The position numbers were made by a program, and so were the translations under genes. A DNA stretch of 64,000 nucleotides, from positions 1 through 64,000 of the forward strand of contig JALFVL010000020.1 of NCBI GenBank assembly GCA_022787165.1, read 5' to 3'. Source of the stretch: Clostridiales bacterium. GTDB lineage: Bacteria; Bacillota; Clostridia; Christensenellales; Aristaeellaceae. Below, one piece after another: positions 50,939 to 59,551 of this stretch. Position 1 is the first letter of the stretch; every line of letters begins with the position of its first letter. The notes beneath the pieces are model-generated. The model worked only from the letters and a program-made list of their open reading frames with translations, did not search any database and was not told the DNA's origin.

Positions 50939-51358
50939 TCACTCTCGCGCCGCCAGCGCGGCAATCTGCGAAACGGCGCTGTCAATCAGCTGGGCGAGCG
51001 TCATCTGCTGGGTACCGGCGACAATGCTTGAGCACTGGTTGACCGGCAGCAGCAGCTTGGTCGCGGCGCTGCGCCCGACGGCGACGGCCATCTCGGGCGT
51101 GATCTCGCCCAGGAGCGCGTCGGCCATCAGGATGCCGATTGGCCCGACGATCAGGTCGGCCGTTCGGCTGGCGACGATCACGGGGTTGGCGCCGGTCGCG
51201 CCCTGGTCGGCGCCCGCCTTCAGCATGGCGGAGGTCGCCAGCGCGTTGGTGCCAATGGCGAGCACGCGATGGGGCGCGCCGATACCGGCGCGGCGCATGG
51301 CTTCGACCAGCAGCGCGCCCATGCGGCCGCCCTGGCCGTCGATGACGGCGATGGTCAT
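50939..51358 (-). CDS. DUF3842 family protein
   Basis: MTIAVIDGQGGRMGALLVEAMRR...GPIGILMADALLGEITPEMA. Confidence 0.82.
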   Translation of the reverse strand: MTIAVIDGQGGRMGALLVEAMRRAGIGAPHRVLAIGTNALATSAMLKAGADQGATGANPVIVASRTADLIVGPIGILMADALLGEITPEMAVAVGRSAATKLLLPVNQCSSIVAGTQQMTLAQLIDSAVSQIAALAARE

Positions 51359-52449
51359 TCCTTGATCACCTCGTAACGGTTGTTTCCTTCGGCGTCGGGC
51401 CGCACACGCAAAGCGAGGTCGCAGCGGCGAAGCACGCCGGTCTGTTCAAAATAGCGATTTTCCAGCGGAATCCAGAGCGAGCAAAAGCGCTCGTGCATCG
51501 CCGCGCCGTTGCGCGCGAGAATGCGCGCGCTCTGCGCCTGTCCATCCAGGGTCAGCAGGATGCGCAGGCCGTAGCGCGGCGAAAGCGACGGATGCAGGCT
51601 GTAGGAGCCCTCGACGATCGTGAGGCGGCCCGGCGCGCGCGTTTGCCCGGGCAGCAGCGTTCCGCTTTGGCAGTCGTAGCGGCGATAGAGGTAGGGACGG
51701 CCCTGGGAAAGCGGCAGAAGCACCTCCTCGAAGAAGCGCTCGTGGTCCACGTTTTCCCCGGGCGCAGCGTAGCGCTCGGGCGTCCGCTGCCCGGGGCGCA
51801 GGAAGAAGTCGTCCATGTGCAGCACGTCCGCGCCGTAGATCTCCCCAAGCAGCGCAGCGAGCGTCGTCTTGCCGCTGGCGCAGCAGCCGTCGATAGCGAC
51901 GACGGCGCGGGACGAGCGCGCCATGAGCGCGTCCACGCGCGCAAGCAGCGGGAGCAGCCGGGCCAGCTCCGTGCGCACGACGCGGTACGCCGGGGCATAG
52001 GCCGCGCGGAAGGCCTCGCTGTGGTGCAGCGGCGGGCAGCCGCAGACGAGGTAGGCCTGCGTCTGGCGGCGCACAGCCTCCGCGTCAAAGGGCAGCGCGA
52101 GCGCGGGAATCTGCGCGACGGCCGCGGCGAGCGCCTTGCGGCGCTCGGGCGTCTCGGCCCCGGCGCTGAGCAGGAAGAGCCTCAGCAGCGTTTCGGGCTG
52201 CACGAGCGCGCGTTGGCAGGGGGCCAGGTGCGCGCGGCTGAAGCTGCCCAGCTCCTCAAAGAGCGGCGCGTCCGCCGCCGCCGGGGAGAGCGCATGAAGC
52301 TCCCCGAGCAGCCGCGCGCGGGCCCGGCTCTCCTCCGGCGCGAAATGGCCGCAGCCCATGACGCTCTGGTAGAGCGCCTTGAGCAGATCGGCCATCTGCG
52401 CGGCAGGATAGCGAGAAAGCTGCGCATCAAAAAGAGAGGCCAGCTCCAT
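51355..52449 (-). CDS. Two-domain protein with C-terminal uridine-kinase-like P-loop NTPase
   Basis: VVAIDGCCASGKTTLAALLGEIYGADVLHMDDFFL; ATGA overlap with DUF3842 gene. Confidence 0.75.
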   Translation of the reverse strand: MELASLFDAQLSRYPAAQMADLLKALYQSVMGCGHFAPEESRARARLLGELHALSPAAADAPLFEELGSFSRAHLAPCQRALVQPETLLRLFLLSAGAETPERRKALAAAVAQIPALALPFDAEAVRRQTQAYLVCGCPPLHHSEAFRAAYAPAYRVVRTELARLLPLLARVDALMARSSRAVVAIDGCCASGKTTLAALLGEIYGADVLHMDDFFLRPGQRTPERYAAPGENVDHERFFEEVLLPLSQGRPYLYRRYDCQSGTLLPGQTRAPGRLTIVEGSYSLHPSLSPRYGLRILLTLDGQAQSARILARNGAAMHERFCSLWIPLENRYFEQTGVLRRCDLALRVRPDAEGNNRYEVIKE

Positions 52450-52587
52450 CCAAACCGCCTCCCTTCGTCGTTTGTCTTCTTATGAAACGGTTTGATGATA
52501 CGGCATTGGGCCGGGTTTGTCAAGCGGGGAAAGATGCTCGCCTGAAGGCCTGCCCGTTTGAATCCGGCCATGGTCAGCGGTATTTCA

Positions 52588-52636
52588 GATAAATATCATT
52601 ATCATATTGACGAAACTGGCCGAATGGCAGTATAAT
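52588..52636 (+). promoter_or_regulatory. Promoter with Fur-box-like sequence upstream of flavoprotein gene
   Basis: GATAAATATCATTATCAT adjoining TTGACG-18-TATAAT. Confidence 0.45.
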
Positions 52637-52672
52637 TATATTGCATCATTTTTTCGTCTGAATGCTTCAACA

Positions 52673-52742
52673 GCGCGAAACGGAGCGGGGTCCGGGGCGA
52701 CGCCTCCTAAGCAGGCTTGGCGACACCCTGCGATTGAGACGG
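52673..52742 (+). repeat. Dispersed intergenic repeat, internally deleted copy D
   Basis: GCGCGAAACGGAGCGGGGTCCGGGGC...AAGCAGGCTTGG...CCCTGCGATTGAGACGG. Confidence 0.65.
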
Positions 52743-52831
52743 CCGCGTTTCACAAAGTTGGCGTTTGGACGAAAATCCGTATTCATAGGGCGCGGTTTCT
52801 GATCGCGCTCAGGAGAAAGGAAGGAAAACGC

Positions 52832-54619
52832 ATGAAGAACATGAAGAAGGCACTGTGCCTGCTGCTCGCGCTGAGCCTCACGCTCTGCTGCGCGCTGGCG
52901 CTGGCGCAGGACTACTCCGCGACGGAAAAGGGCTTCGGCGGCGACGTCACCGTGACGCTGACCATCGAGGATAAGACCATCACCGCAGCGAAGGCCGAGG
53001 GCCCGTCCGAGACGGATGGCATCGGCTCCAAGGCCATCGAAAGCATGCCCGCCGCCATGGTGGAGCAAAACAGCGTGAAGGTCGACGGCGTCGCCTCCGC
53101 GACCATCTCCAGCAACGCTGTGCTGGCGGCTGCCGAAAAGGCGCTCGCCGCCGCGGGCCTGACCCCGGACGACCTTGTTGCCAACGAGGTCGCGCAGGAG
53201 GCTGCGCCCGTCGAGCCGGCGTTTGAAAACCCGGACGTCATCGTCGTGGGCGCAGGCTCCACCGGCGTCAATGCCGCTATCGCTGCGGCAAACGCGGGCG
53301 CGAAGGTCTACCTCATCGAGAAGAATGACGACGTGGGCGGCTCCATCCGCTTTGCGGGCGGCACCACCTCCGCAGCGGGCGCACGCCAGCAGATTGAGGC
53401 CGGTGTTGAGGACAGCCCCGAGAACTTTGCTGAGGACATCGTCCGCATGGGCGGCGGCACCAACATCCCCGAGCTGACGAAGAAGCACACCGAGAATGCT
53501 GCGGCGGCCGTCGACTGGCTCGATGACCTCGGCGCGGACTTCGGCGACCGTCTGCCGAAGATGTCCTCCTCCTATGACGCGTTCAACGTGCCGCGCGAGT
53601 ACCGCGTGACTGGCGGCGGCAAGGCGATCATCGGCCTCATTCGGCCGCTGCTTGACGAGGCGGTTGCAGCTGGCAGCGTCAGCCTGATGCTGAACACCGA
53701 GGTTGCCGACATCATCGTTGAGGATGGCGCGGTCAAGGGCGTCGTACTGACCGACGGCCGCGAGTTCCGTGCCCCGGCGACCGTGCTGACCACCGGTGGC
53801 TACGGCCACAACGAGGAGCTGCTCCACAAGTACAACTATGAGAACGTGTTGACCATGGCTCCGTCCTTCGTCACCGGCGACGGCTACCGCTTCGCCGAGA
53901 AGGCCGGCGCGCAGTTCAACAACATGGACTATCTCCCGGCCTATCCGGGCGGCGTGCCCGACGCGGGCTTTGACGTGACCACCACCGCGATCGTCAAGGA
54001 GTACAACGGCGCGATCTGGGTAAACACCGATGGCGAGCGCATCGTGAACGAGTATGACGCGCTGGACAGCGAGCGCAAGCACGCTTATGCCGCCGCGCCG
54101 CACAACCTCGTCTACATGATTCTGACGCAGGCGATGCGCGATACGCAGGACTCCATCATCAGCAAGGACGAGGGCTGGGCGAAGTTTGACGCGCTGCTCG
54201 CGCAGGAGAACTGCGTTGTGAAGGCCGGCACTGTCGAAGAGCTGGCGGGCAAGATCGGCGTGGATGCCGCGGCGCTGGCTGCGACCATCGAGGCCTACAA
54301 CGCCGACGTGGAAAAGGGCGAGGATACGGCGTTCGGCCGCCCGGCGGAGTCCATGATGAAGCTGGAAGGCCCGTTCTACGCGGTCAAGACCTGTCCGTAT
54401 GTCATGCTGACGAAGGGCGGCCCGGTGATGAATCCGGACGCGCAGGTGCTTGACACGGCCGGCAACCCGATTCCGGGCCTGTACGAGGGCGGCGAGCTGG
54501 CCGGTGGCGCGAACATCGGCGGCAGCGCGAACATCGGCGGTCTGGCGAACACCAGCACCATCGTCTGGGGCAAGATTGCGGGCGAGAGCGCCGCGGCCTA
54601 CGCTGCCAGCCAGAAGTAA
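52832..54619 (+). CDS. Secreted FMN-binding-domain/FAD-dependent flavoprotein (fumarate/urocanate reductase-like)
   Basis: Signal peptide; FMN_bind DGVASATISSNAV; PDVIVVGAGSTGVNAAIAAANAGAKVYLIEK. Confidence 0.9.
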   Translation: MKNMKKALCLLLALSLTLCCALALAQDYSATEKGFGGDVTVTLTIEDKTITAAKAEGPSETDGIGSKAIESMPAAMVEQNSVKVDGVASATISSNAVLAAAEKALAAAGLTPDDLVANEVAQEAAPVEPAFENPDVIVVGAGSTGVNAAIAAANAGAKVYLIEKNDDVGGSIRFAGGTTSAAGARQQIEAGVEDSPENFAEDIVRMGGGTNIPELTKKHTENAAAAVDWLDDLGADFGDRLPKMSSSYDAFNVPREYRVTGGGKAIIGLIRPLLDEAVAAGSVSLMLNTEVADIIVEDGAVKGVVLTDGREFRAPATVLTTGGYGHNEELLHKYNYENVLTMAPSFVTGDGYRFAEKAGAQFNNMDYLPAYPGGVPDAGFDVTTTAIVKEYNGAIWVNTDGERIVNEYDALDSERKHAYAAAPHNLVYMILTQAMRDTQDSIISKDEGWAKFDALLAQENCVVKAGTVEELAGKIGVDAAALAATIEAYNADVEKGEDTAFGRPAESMMKLEGPFYAVKTCPYVMLTKGGPVMNPDAQVLDTAGNPIPGLYEGGELAGGANIGGSANIGGLANTSTIVWGKIAGESAAAYAASQK

Positions 54620-54627
54620 GAAATCAA

Positions 54628-54664
54628 GGGACTGTCAGGATGCTTGCCTGACAGTCCCTTTTTC
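54628..54664 (+). terminator. Rho-independent terminator
   Basis: GGGACTGTCAGG-ATGCTTG-CCTGACAGTCCC-TTTTTC. Confidence 0.92.
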
Positions 54665-54951
54665 ATCCTGCGCAGGATCAAATCAGCCCCTTTTTCGCCC
54701 TTCCGATTGGGCGCATGATAAAGCGGCTGCCCTTTGTTGAGCAGGTCGCCGTTTTACATTGGGTGCATATGAAGCATTTTTGTTTTTTCGGGTGTGAATG
54801 TGTATGATATTCGGTGTGAAGTCGATTTGCATCAATCGTACAGCTTTCAGGCTTTCTGGGCGGAGGGTCCGGGAGGAAATCCATCTTGAACAATGCGCCG
54901 GATCCGTTCTGAAATGGCGGACTGCGCAATCACCTGCGGAGGAAACGGACG

Positions 54952-55359
54952 ATGTGGACATGTCCCAAATGCGGAAGAGCATTTCAAAGAACAAATCAAA
55001 GTCATTACTGCGGAAAGGCGCCCGGGACAGTCCTGGCCTACATCGATTCGCAGCCAGAAGAAGCGCGCGCTTCCCTGACGGAGATGATGACAATCCTCAA
55101 AAACAGCGTCCCGGATGTGCGCGAGCGCATCCTGTGGAGCATGCCGTATTATGAAAGGGACGGGAAATCCATCTCCTTTTCCGCCTGCAAAAGCCATATC
55201 AGCCTTTATGCAGGGGTTGAGGCCATCGAGAGGTTTGCACACGATCTGAGCGGCTTTGCCGTCAGGAAAAACGCAATCTATTTTCCCTATGACGAGGCCC
55301 TGCCCGCCAATCTGATTGACCGCATTGCGAAATGGTGTCTGGGCGGACTGTCTGACTGA
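54952..55359 (+). CDS. DUF1801-family protein with N-terminal zinc ribbon
   Basis: MWTCPKCGRAFQRTNQSHYC + DVRERILWSMPYYERDGKSISFSACKSHISLY. Confidence 0.8.
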   Translation: MWTCPKCGRAFQRTNQSHYCGKAPGTVLAYIDSQPEEARASLTEMMTILKNSVPDVRERILWSMPYYERDGKSISFSACKSHISLYAGVEAIERFAHDLSGFAVRKNAIYFPYDEALPANLIDRIAKWCLGGLSD

Positions 55360-55639
55360 GTGCATAACCCGGCAGATCCTCCATCATGAAAGCAGGGGCT
55401 GCCGCAGCGTTTTTTCATCTGCAGCAGCCCCATCGTCTATTCCCGCTTTCCCCTGCTTCAAGCCGCAGGTACACCGGCAATACGGCCAAAGGCGCCCTCG
55501 CTGCGGCCGTCCACAGCGTTGGCGCCCCGCCGGATCATTCTTTTCTGCCATACGGGGGAAGGAGCTTCCCCATTGTTACCATGAGGACTTCATACACGCA
55601 CAGACGGCGCTCTACATTCGCAAAGGAGGCTGACGGCAA

Positions 55640-56386
55640 ATGAACTACATCCGCATCACCCAGGAGAATATCGACGGGGAGCACATCTGCTGCGCCATGT
55701 CCGGCAAGCAGAGTCTGGCCAAGAAGGCATGGCTGAAGGAGCGTTTTGACGAGGGGCTTGTCTTTTACCGCAGCGAGGAACGGGGCAAATGCTTCATTGA
55801 ATTCATCCCCGCCGAAAACGCATGGGTGCCCATCAAAGCCGAGGGGTATCTTTACATCAACTGCCTGTGGGTCAGCGGCTCCATGAAGGGACATGGATAT
55901 TCCAACGACCTGTTGAATGAATGCATCCGGGAGGCCCGGGCGCAAGGCAGAAAGGGCATCTGCATCCTGAGCGCCGAGGGGCGGAAGCGGGAATTCCTGG
56001 CCGACCCGAAGTTTCTGACCTACAAGGGCTTTCAGGTCGCGGACATCTCCGACTGCGGCATCAACCTCATGTATCTGCCGCTTGACGCAAGCGCCGCGCC
56101 GCCGGAGTTCAGGGCGTGCGCAAGGCATCCCGCAGTCAGCGAGAGCGGCTTTGTTCTTTATTACACCGATCAGTGCCCGTTTACCTTCTATTGGGTTCCA
56201 CGGGTGCAGGAGACGGCCAGGGCGCATCAGATTCCCCTCAGGGTGATTCACATCACCGACAGGGAAACCGCCCAAAGCGCGCCCGCGCCGGTGACCACCT
56301 ATGCCCTGTTCCGGGATGGCAAATTCCTGACGCAGAGCATCCAGTCGGACAAAAAGTTTCTGGCGCTGGCAGGCATCCGGGATTGA
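55640..56386 (+). CDS. GNAT acetyltransferase with YoaP-like C-terminal domain
   Basis: MNYIRITQENIDGEHICCAM...GHGYSNDLLNECI; C-terminal YTDQCPFTFYWVP. Confidence 0.82.
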   Translation: MNYIRITQENIDGEHICCAMSGKQSLAKKAWLKERFDEGLVFYRSEERGKCFIEFIPAENAWVPIKAEGYLYINCLWVSGSMKGHGYSNDLLNECIREARAQGRKGICILSAEGRKREFLADPKFLTYKGFQVADISDCGINLMYLPLDASAAPPEFRACARHPAVSESGFVLYYTDQCPFTFYWVPRVQETARAHQIPLRVIHITDRETAQSAPAPVTTYALFRDGKFLTQSIQSDKKFLALAGIRD

Positions 56387-56399
56387 TCCTCCGGGCCGC

Positions 56400-57725
56400 T
56401 TATTTCTCCGTGATGATCTTCTTGAGGTCGGTCACGGCCGCCTTCGTCTCCGTGGAGCTGGCGAGCTGCTTGGTGATCTTGTCGCAGGAGTTGATGATCG
56501 TCGAATGGTCGCGGCCGAAGGCGTCGCCGATGCGCGGCAGGCTCAGGCCGGTCATCTCGCGCGTCAGATAGACGGCCATGTGGCGCGCCTGCGCAATCTC
56601 CTTCTTGCGGGAATCGCCGCGAACCTGCGCGGCGCTCAGCCCGTAATACTCCGCGACGCAGTCGATGATGACGTCGGGCGTAATGCGCTTGGGGTCGCGC
56701 ACGACCGCGATATCCTTGAGCGCGTGGCCGATGACCTCCTCGCTGATCTCGCAGTGGTTGAGGCGCGCGTAGGCATTGACGCGCGTGAGCGAGCCCTCGA
56801 GCTCGCGGATATTGCTCTCGATGCGCCCGGCGATCAGCTCGAGCATGTCGTTGCTGATCTCGATCCCCTCGTTGTCGGCCTTCTTGCGCAGGATGGCGAC
56901 GCGGGTGTCGAAGTCCGGCTTCTGGATGTCGGCGACCAGGCCCCATTCAAAGCGCGAGCGCAGCCTCTCCTCCAGGCGCGCGATCTCCCGCGGCGGCTTA
57001 TCGGAGGAGATGATGATCTGCTTGCCGGCGCTGTGCAGGGCGTTGAAGGTGTGGAAGAATTCCTCCTGCGTCGAGTCGCGGCCCGCGATGAACTGGATAT
57101 CGTCGAGCATCAGCACGTCGACATTGCGGAAGCGGCTGCGGAACTCGACGTTCTTGTTGTTCTTGATGGCCGCGACCAGCTCGTTGGTAAACATCTCGCT
57201 GGGCAGGTAGAGCAGGCGCATGTTCGGGAAATGCTCCTGGATAAAGTGGCCGATGGCGTGCATCAGATGCGTCTTGCCCAGGCCGACGCCGCCATAGAGG
57301 AACAGCGGGTTGTAGGCCACGCCCGGCGCCTCGGCGACGGCCAGCGAGGCCGCGTGCGCAAAGCGGTTGGAGGAGCCGACGACGAACGTGTCAAACGTCG
57401 ATTTCGGGTTGAAGCTGTTGACCCCCTGCAGGGTGGTCTGCTCCTCCTTCTTCTGGCGCTCCTGCCAGGCGATGCGGTCGCCCACGCTCATCAGCTCGAT
57501 CGTCATCTCATGCCCGACGACCTGGCTGACCGCCTCGGTGATCATGAGCATATAGCGCGCGCGGACCGTTTTCTCAGTGAACTCGCTGATGACCTCCAGC
57601 GCCAGCTTGTCGTCCGCCACATAGACGGGCTTGAGCGGCTGGTCGATCCAGGTCTTGTAGGAGACGTCCGCCAGCTCCTCGCGCAGCAGCGCCTTGGCCT
57701 TGTCCCAGATTTCCACATGATCCAT
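56400..57725 (-). CDS. dnaA: Chromosomal replication initiator protein DnaA
   Basis: NPLFLYGGVGLGKTHLMHAIGH, VDVLMLDDIQFIAGR, GRDHSTIINSCDKI. Confidence 0.97.
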   Translation of the reverse strand: MDHVEIWDKAKALLREELADVSYKTWIDQPLKPVYVADDKLALEVISEFTEKTVRARYMLMITEAVSQVVGHEMTIELMSVGDRIAWQERQKKEEQTTLQGVNSFNPKSTFDTFVVGSSNRFAHAASLAVAEAPGVAYNPLFLYGGVGLGKTHLMHAIGHFIQEHFPNMRLLYLPSEMFTNELVAAIKNNKNVEFRSRFRNVDVLMLDDIQFIAGRDSTQEEFFHTFNALHSAGKQIIISSDKPPREIARLEERLRSRFEWGLVADIQKPDFDTRVAILRKKADNEGIEISNDMLELIAGRIESNIRELEGSLTRVNAYARLNHCEISEEVIGHALKDIAVVRDPKRITPDVIIDCVAEYYGLSAAQVRGDSRKKEIAQARHMAVYLTREMTGLSLPRIGDAFGRDHSTIINSCDKITKQLASSTETKAAVTDLKKIITEK

Positions 57726-57749
57726 GTCGGATGATCCTCCGTTTATCCT

Positions 57750-58120
57750 ATGCGCCGCGCGGGCGGCGTTTTTTGTTGCTCCTGTGCGCCCCTGCTTTTC
57801 CAGCGCTTGTCCACAAACCCCTGTGGGAAACCTGTGGACAGCAGTCCCTTCTTCCACAGAATGTGGATAACAGGGATAACTTGTTGATAACTTCCATACA
57901 GCGTTCCTATGATATCAAAAAAAAACCCTGTTTTCAAGGGTTTTTCGGGAATTCGTTTTGAGATGAAAATGAAGTTTATCCACAGGCCTCCTGCCGGATG
58001 GCCCGGGGTTATCCACAATATCCTGTGGGACGCGCCGCGCTCTGTCCACAATTTCTTCGCGCGATCAGTCATTTTCCGTCATTTTTTCGTAAAGTTGTGT
58101 AAAATGACGTCAAGGGGAAA
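57750..58120. other. oriC: Putative oriC: DnaA-box clusters flanking an AT-rich segment
   Basis: TGTGGATAA 57862-57870, TTATCCACA 57976-57984 and 58009-58017, near-matches TTGTCCACA 57807, TGTGGACAG 57833, CTGTCCACA 58042; AT-rich 57870-57975. Confidence 0.85.
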
Positions 58121-58151
58121 TTTCTGCCGCGCGTGAAGACGGGAAGCCGCC

Positions 58152-59165
58152 TCACAGCAGCGTCTTCCCCTCGAAGGCGACGCGGCGGCGGACGTCCGCC
58201 ATCAATTCATCGAACTGCGCGGGGTTGAGCGACTGCGCGCCGTCGCACAGCGCGGCCTTCGGATTGTTATGCACCTCGATCATCAGTCCGTCCGCGCCGG
58301 CGGCGATCGCCGTGCGCGCCAGCGGCGCGACCATCCAGGCGATGCCCGCCGCGTGCGACGGGTCGATGATCACCGGCAAATGCGATTTCGCCTTGATGAC
58401 CGGCACAGCGGAGATATCAAGGTTGTTGCGGATCATCTTTTCAAACGTGCGGATGCCGCGCTCGCAGAGGATGACGTTTTCGTTGCCGCCCGCGAGGATG
58501 TATTCCGCGCTCATGAGCAGCTCCTCGATGGTAGCCGAGAGGCCGCGCTTGAGCAGGATGGGCTTCTTGCTGCGGCCCAGCTCCTTGAGCAGCCGGAAGT
58601 TCTGCATGTTGCGCGCGCCGACCTGGATGATGTCGACGTCGGCAAAGTCGTCAAGCTGCGTCTCGCTCATGATCTCCGTGACGATGGGCAGGCCCGTCAC
58701 GCGCCGCGCCTCGCGCAAGAGCTCCAGGCCCTGATTTTCCAGCCCTTGAAAGGAATACGGCGACGTGCGCGGCTTGAACGCGCCGCCGCGCAGGCAGGTC
58801 GCGCCGCTGGCCTTGACGGCGCTGGCGACCTCGAGCAGCTGCGCCTCGCTCTCCACCGAGCAGGGGCCCGCGATGACGGCGAAGGCGCCCTCGCCGATCG
58901 CCTTGCCCGCGGCCTGCACATGCGTGTCCTCCGGATGGAAGCGACGGTTGGCGAGCTTGTAAGGCTCCGACACGCGGCGCACATCCGCGACGATGTCGTT
59001 TGCGCGCAGCCAGTCCTCATCCAGATGGGTCGTGTCGCCGACCAGGCCCATCAGGCTCTCCTGCGTGCCCTGGCTGTAATGGATGGCGACGCCGCGCTGC
59101 TCCAGCTGCTGCGCCAGCGCGCGAATCTGCTGCTCCCCGGCCTGCGGTTTGAGAATGATGATCAT
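58152..59165 (-). CDS. aroF: 3-deoxy-7-phosphoheptulonate synthase (DAHP synthase)
   Basis: FAVIAGPCSVESEAQLLEVA, LRGGAFKPRTSPYSFQGL, DPSHAAG; N-terminal ferredoxin-like domain. Confidence 0.95.
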   Translation of the reverse strand: MIIILKPQAGEQQIRALAQQLEQRGVAIHYSQGTQESLMGLVGDTTHLDEDWLRANDIVADVRRVSEPYKLANRRFHPEDTHVQAAGKAIGEGAFAVIAGPCSVESEAQLLEVASAVKASGATCLRGGAFKPRTSPYSFQGLENQGLELLREARRVTGLPIVTEIMSETQLDDFADVDIIQVGARNMQNFRLLKELGRSKKPILLKRGLSATIEELLMSAEYILAGGNENVILCERGIRTFEKMIRNNLDISAVPVIKAKSHLPVIIDPSHAAGIAWMVAPLARTAIAAGADGLMIEVHNNPKAALCDGAQSLNPAQFDELMADVRRRVAFEGKTLL

Positions 59166-59218
59166 ATCGTGTTCCTCCTGTGGCTCGTTTCGTGCCTCAA
59201 AAAATTGACAGAAGAAAA

Positions 59219-59244
59219 GCGGCCTCCCGGAAATTGGGGGCCGC
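59219..59244 (-). terminator. Intrinsic terminator (putative attenuator) between leader peptide and DAHP synthase
   Basis: Minus strand GCGGCC...GGCCGC stem followed by TTTTCTTC. Confidence 0.75.
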
Positions 59245-59264
59245 CCGGTTCTGCGCGTCAGCGT

Positions 59265-59345
59265 CTATGCCGCGCAGCGCAAACAGCCCGTATCGCAAAA
59301 GCCATACAGGGTAAAATAATAGGAAAAACGGCGCTGCGTGCTCAT
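59265..59345 (-). CDS. Phe/Tyr-rich leader peptide MSTQRRFSYYFTLYGFCDTGCLRCAA
   Basis: SD GGAGG 8 nt upstream of ATG; TTGACA-17-TATCCT promoter (59376-59404, minus); followed by terminator. Confidence 0.72.
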   Translation of the reverse strand: MSTQRRFSYYFTLYGFCDTGCLRCAA

Positions 59346-59551
59346 GACGGGATCCTCCGCTTCAAGACTGAACACAGGATACACGATTTTAGACAATTTG
59401 TCAACCCATAAATTCGCAAAATCGGCCGTCCAGCAGAGGACGGCCCCCGGGAAGACGCACGATCTGTCCTTGTGATGGGGACGGACGTATGATATAATTG
59501 AGGCAATCATCCGCAGGGCTCACAGTCCGCGCCAGGGAGAGGAAGATCATC

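Noticed and set aside
59165-59404. T-box riboswitch upstream of DAHP synthase
   Set aside because: No T-box sequence (AGGGTGGNACCGCG) or stem I specifier structure seen; the leader-peptide model fits better.
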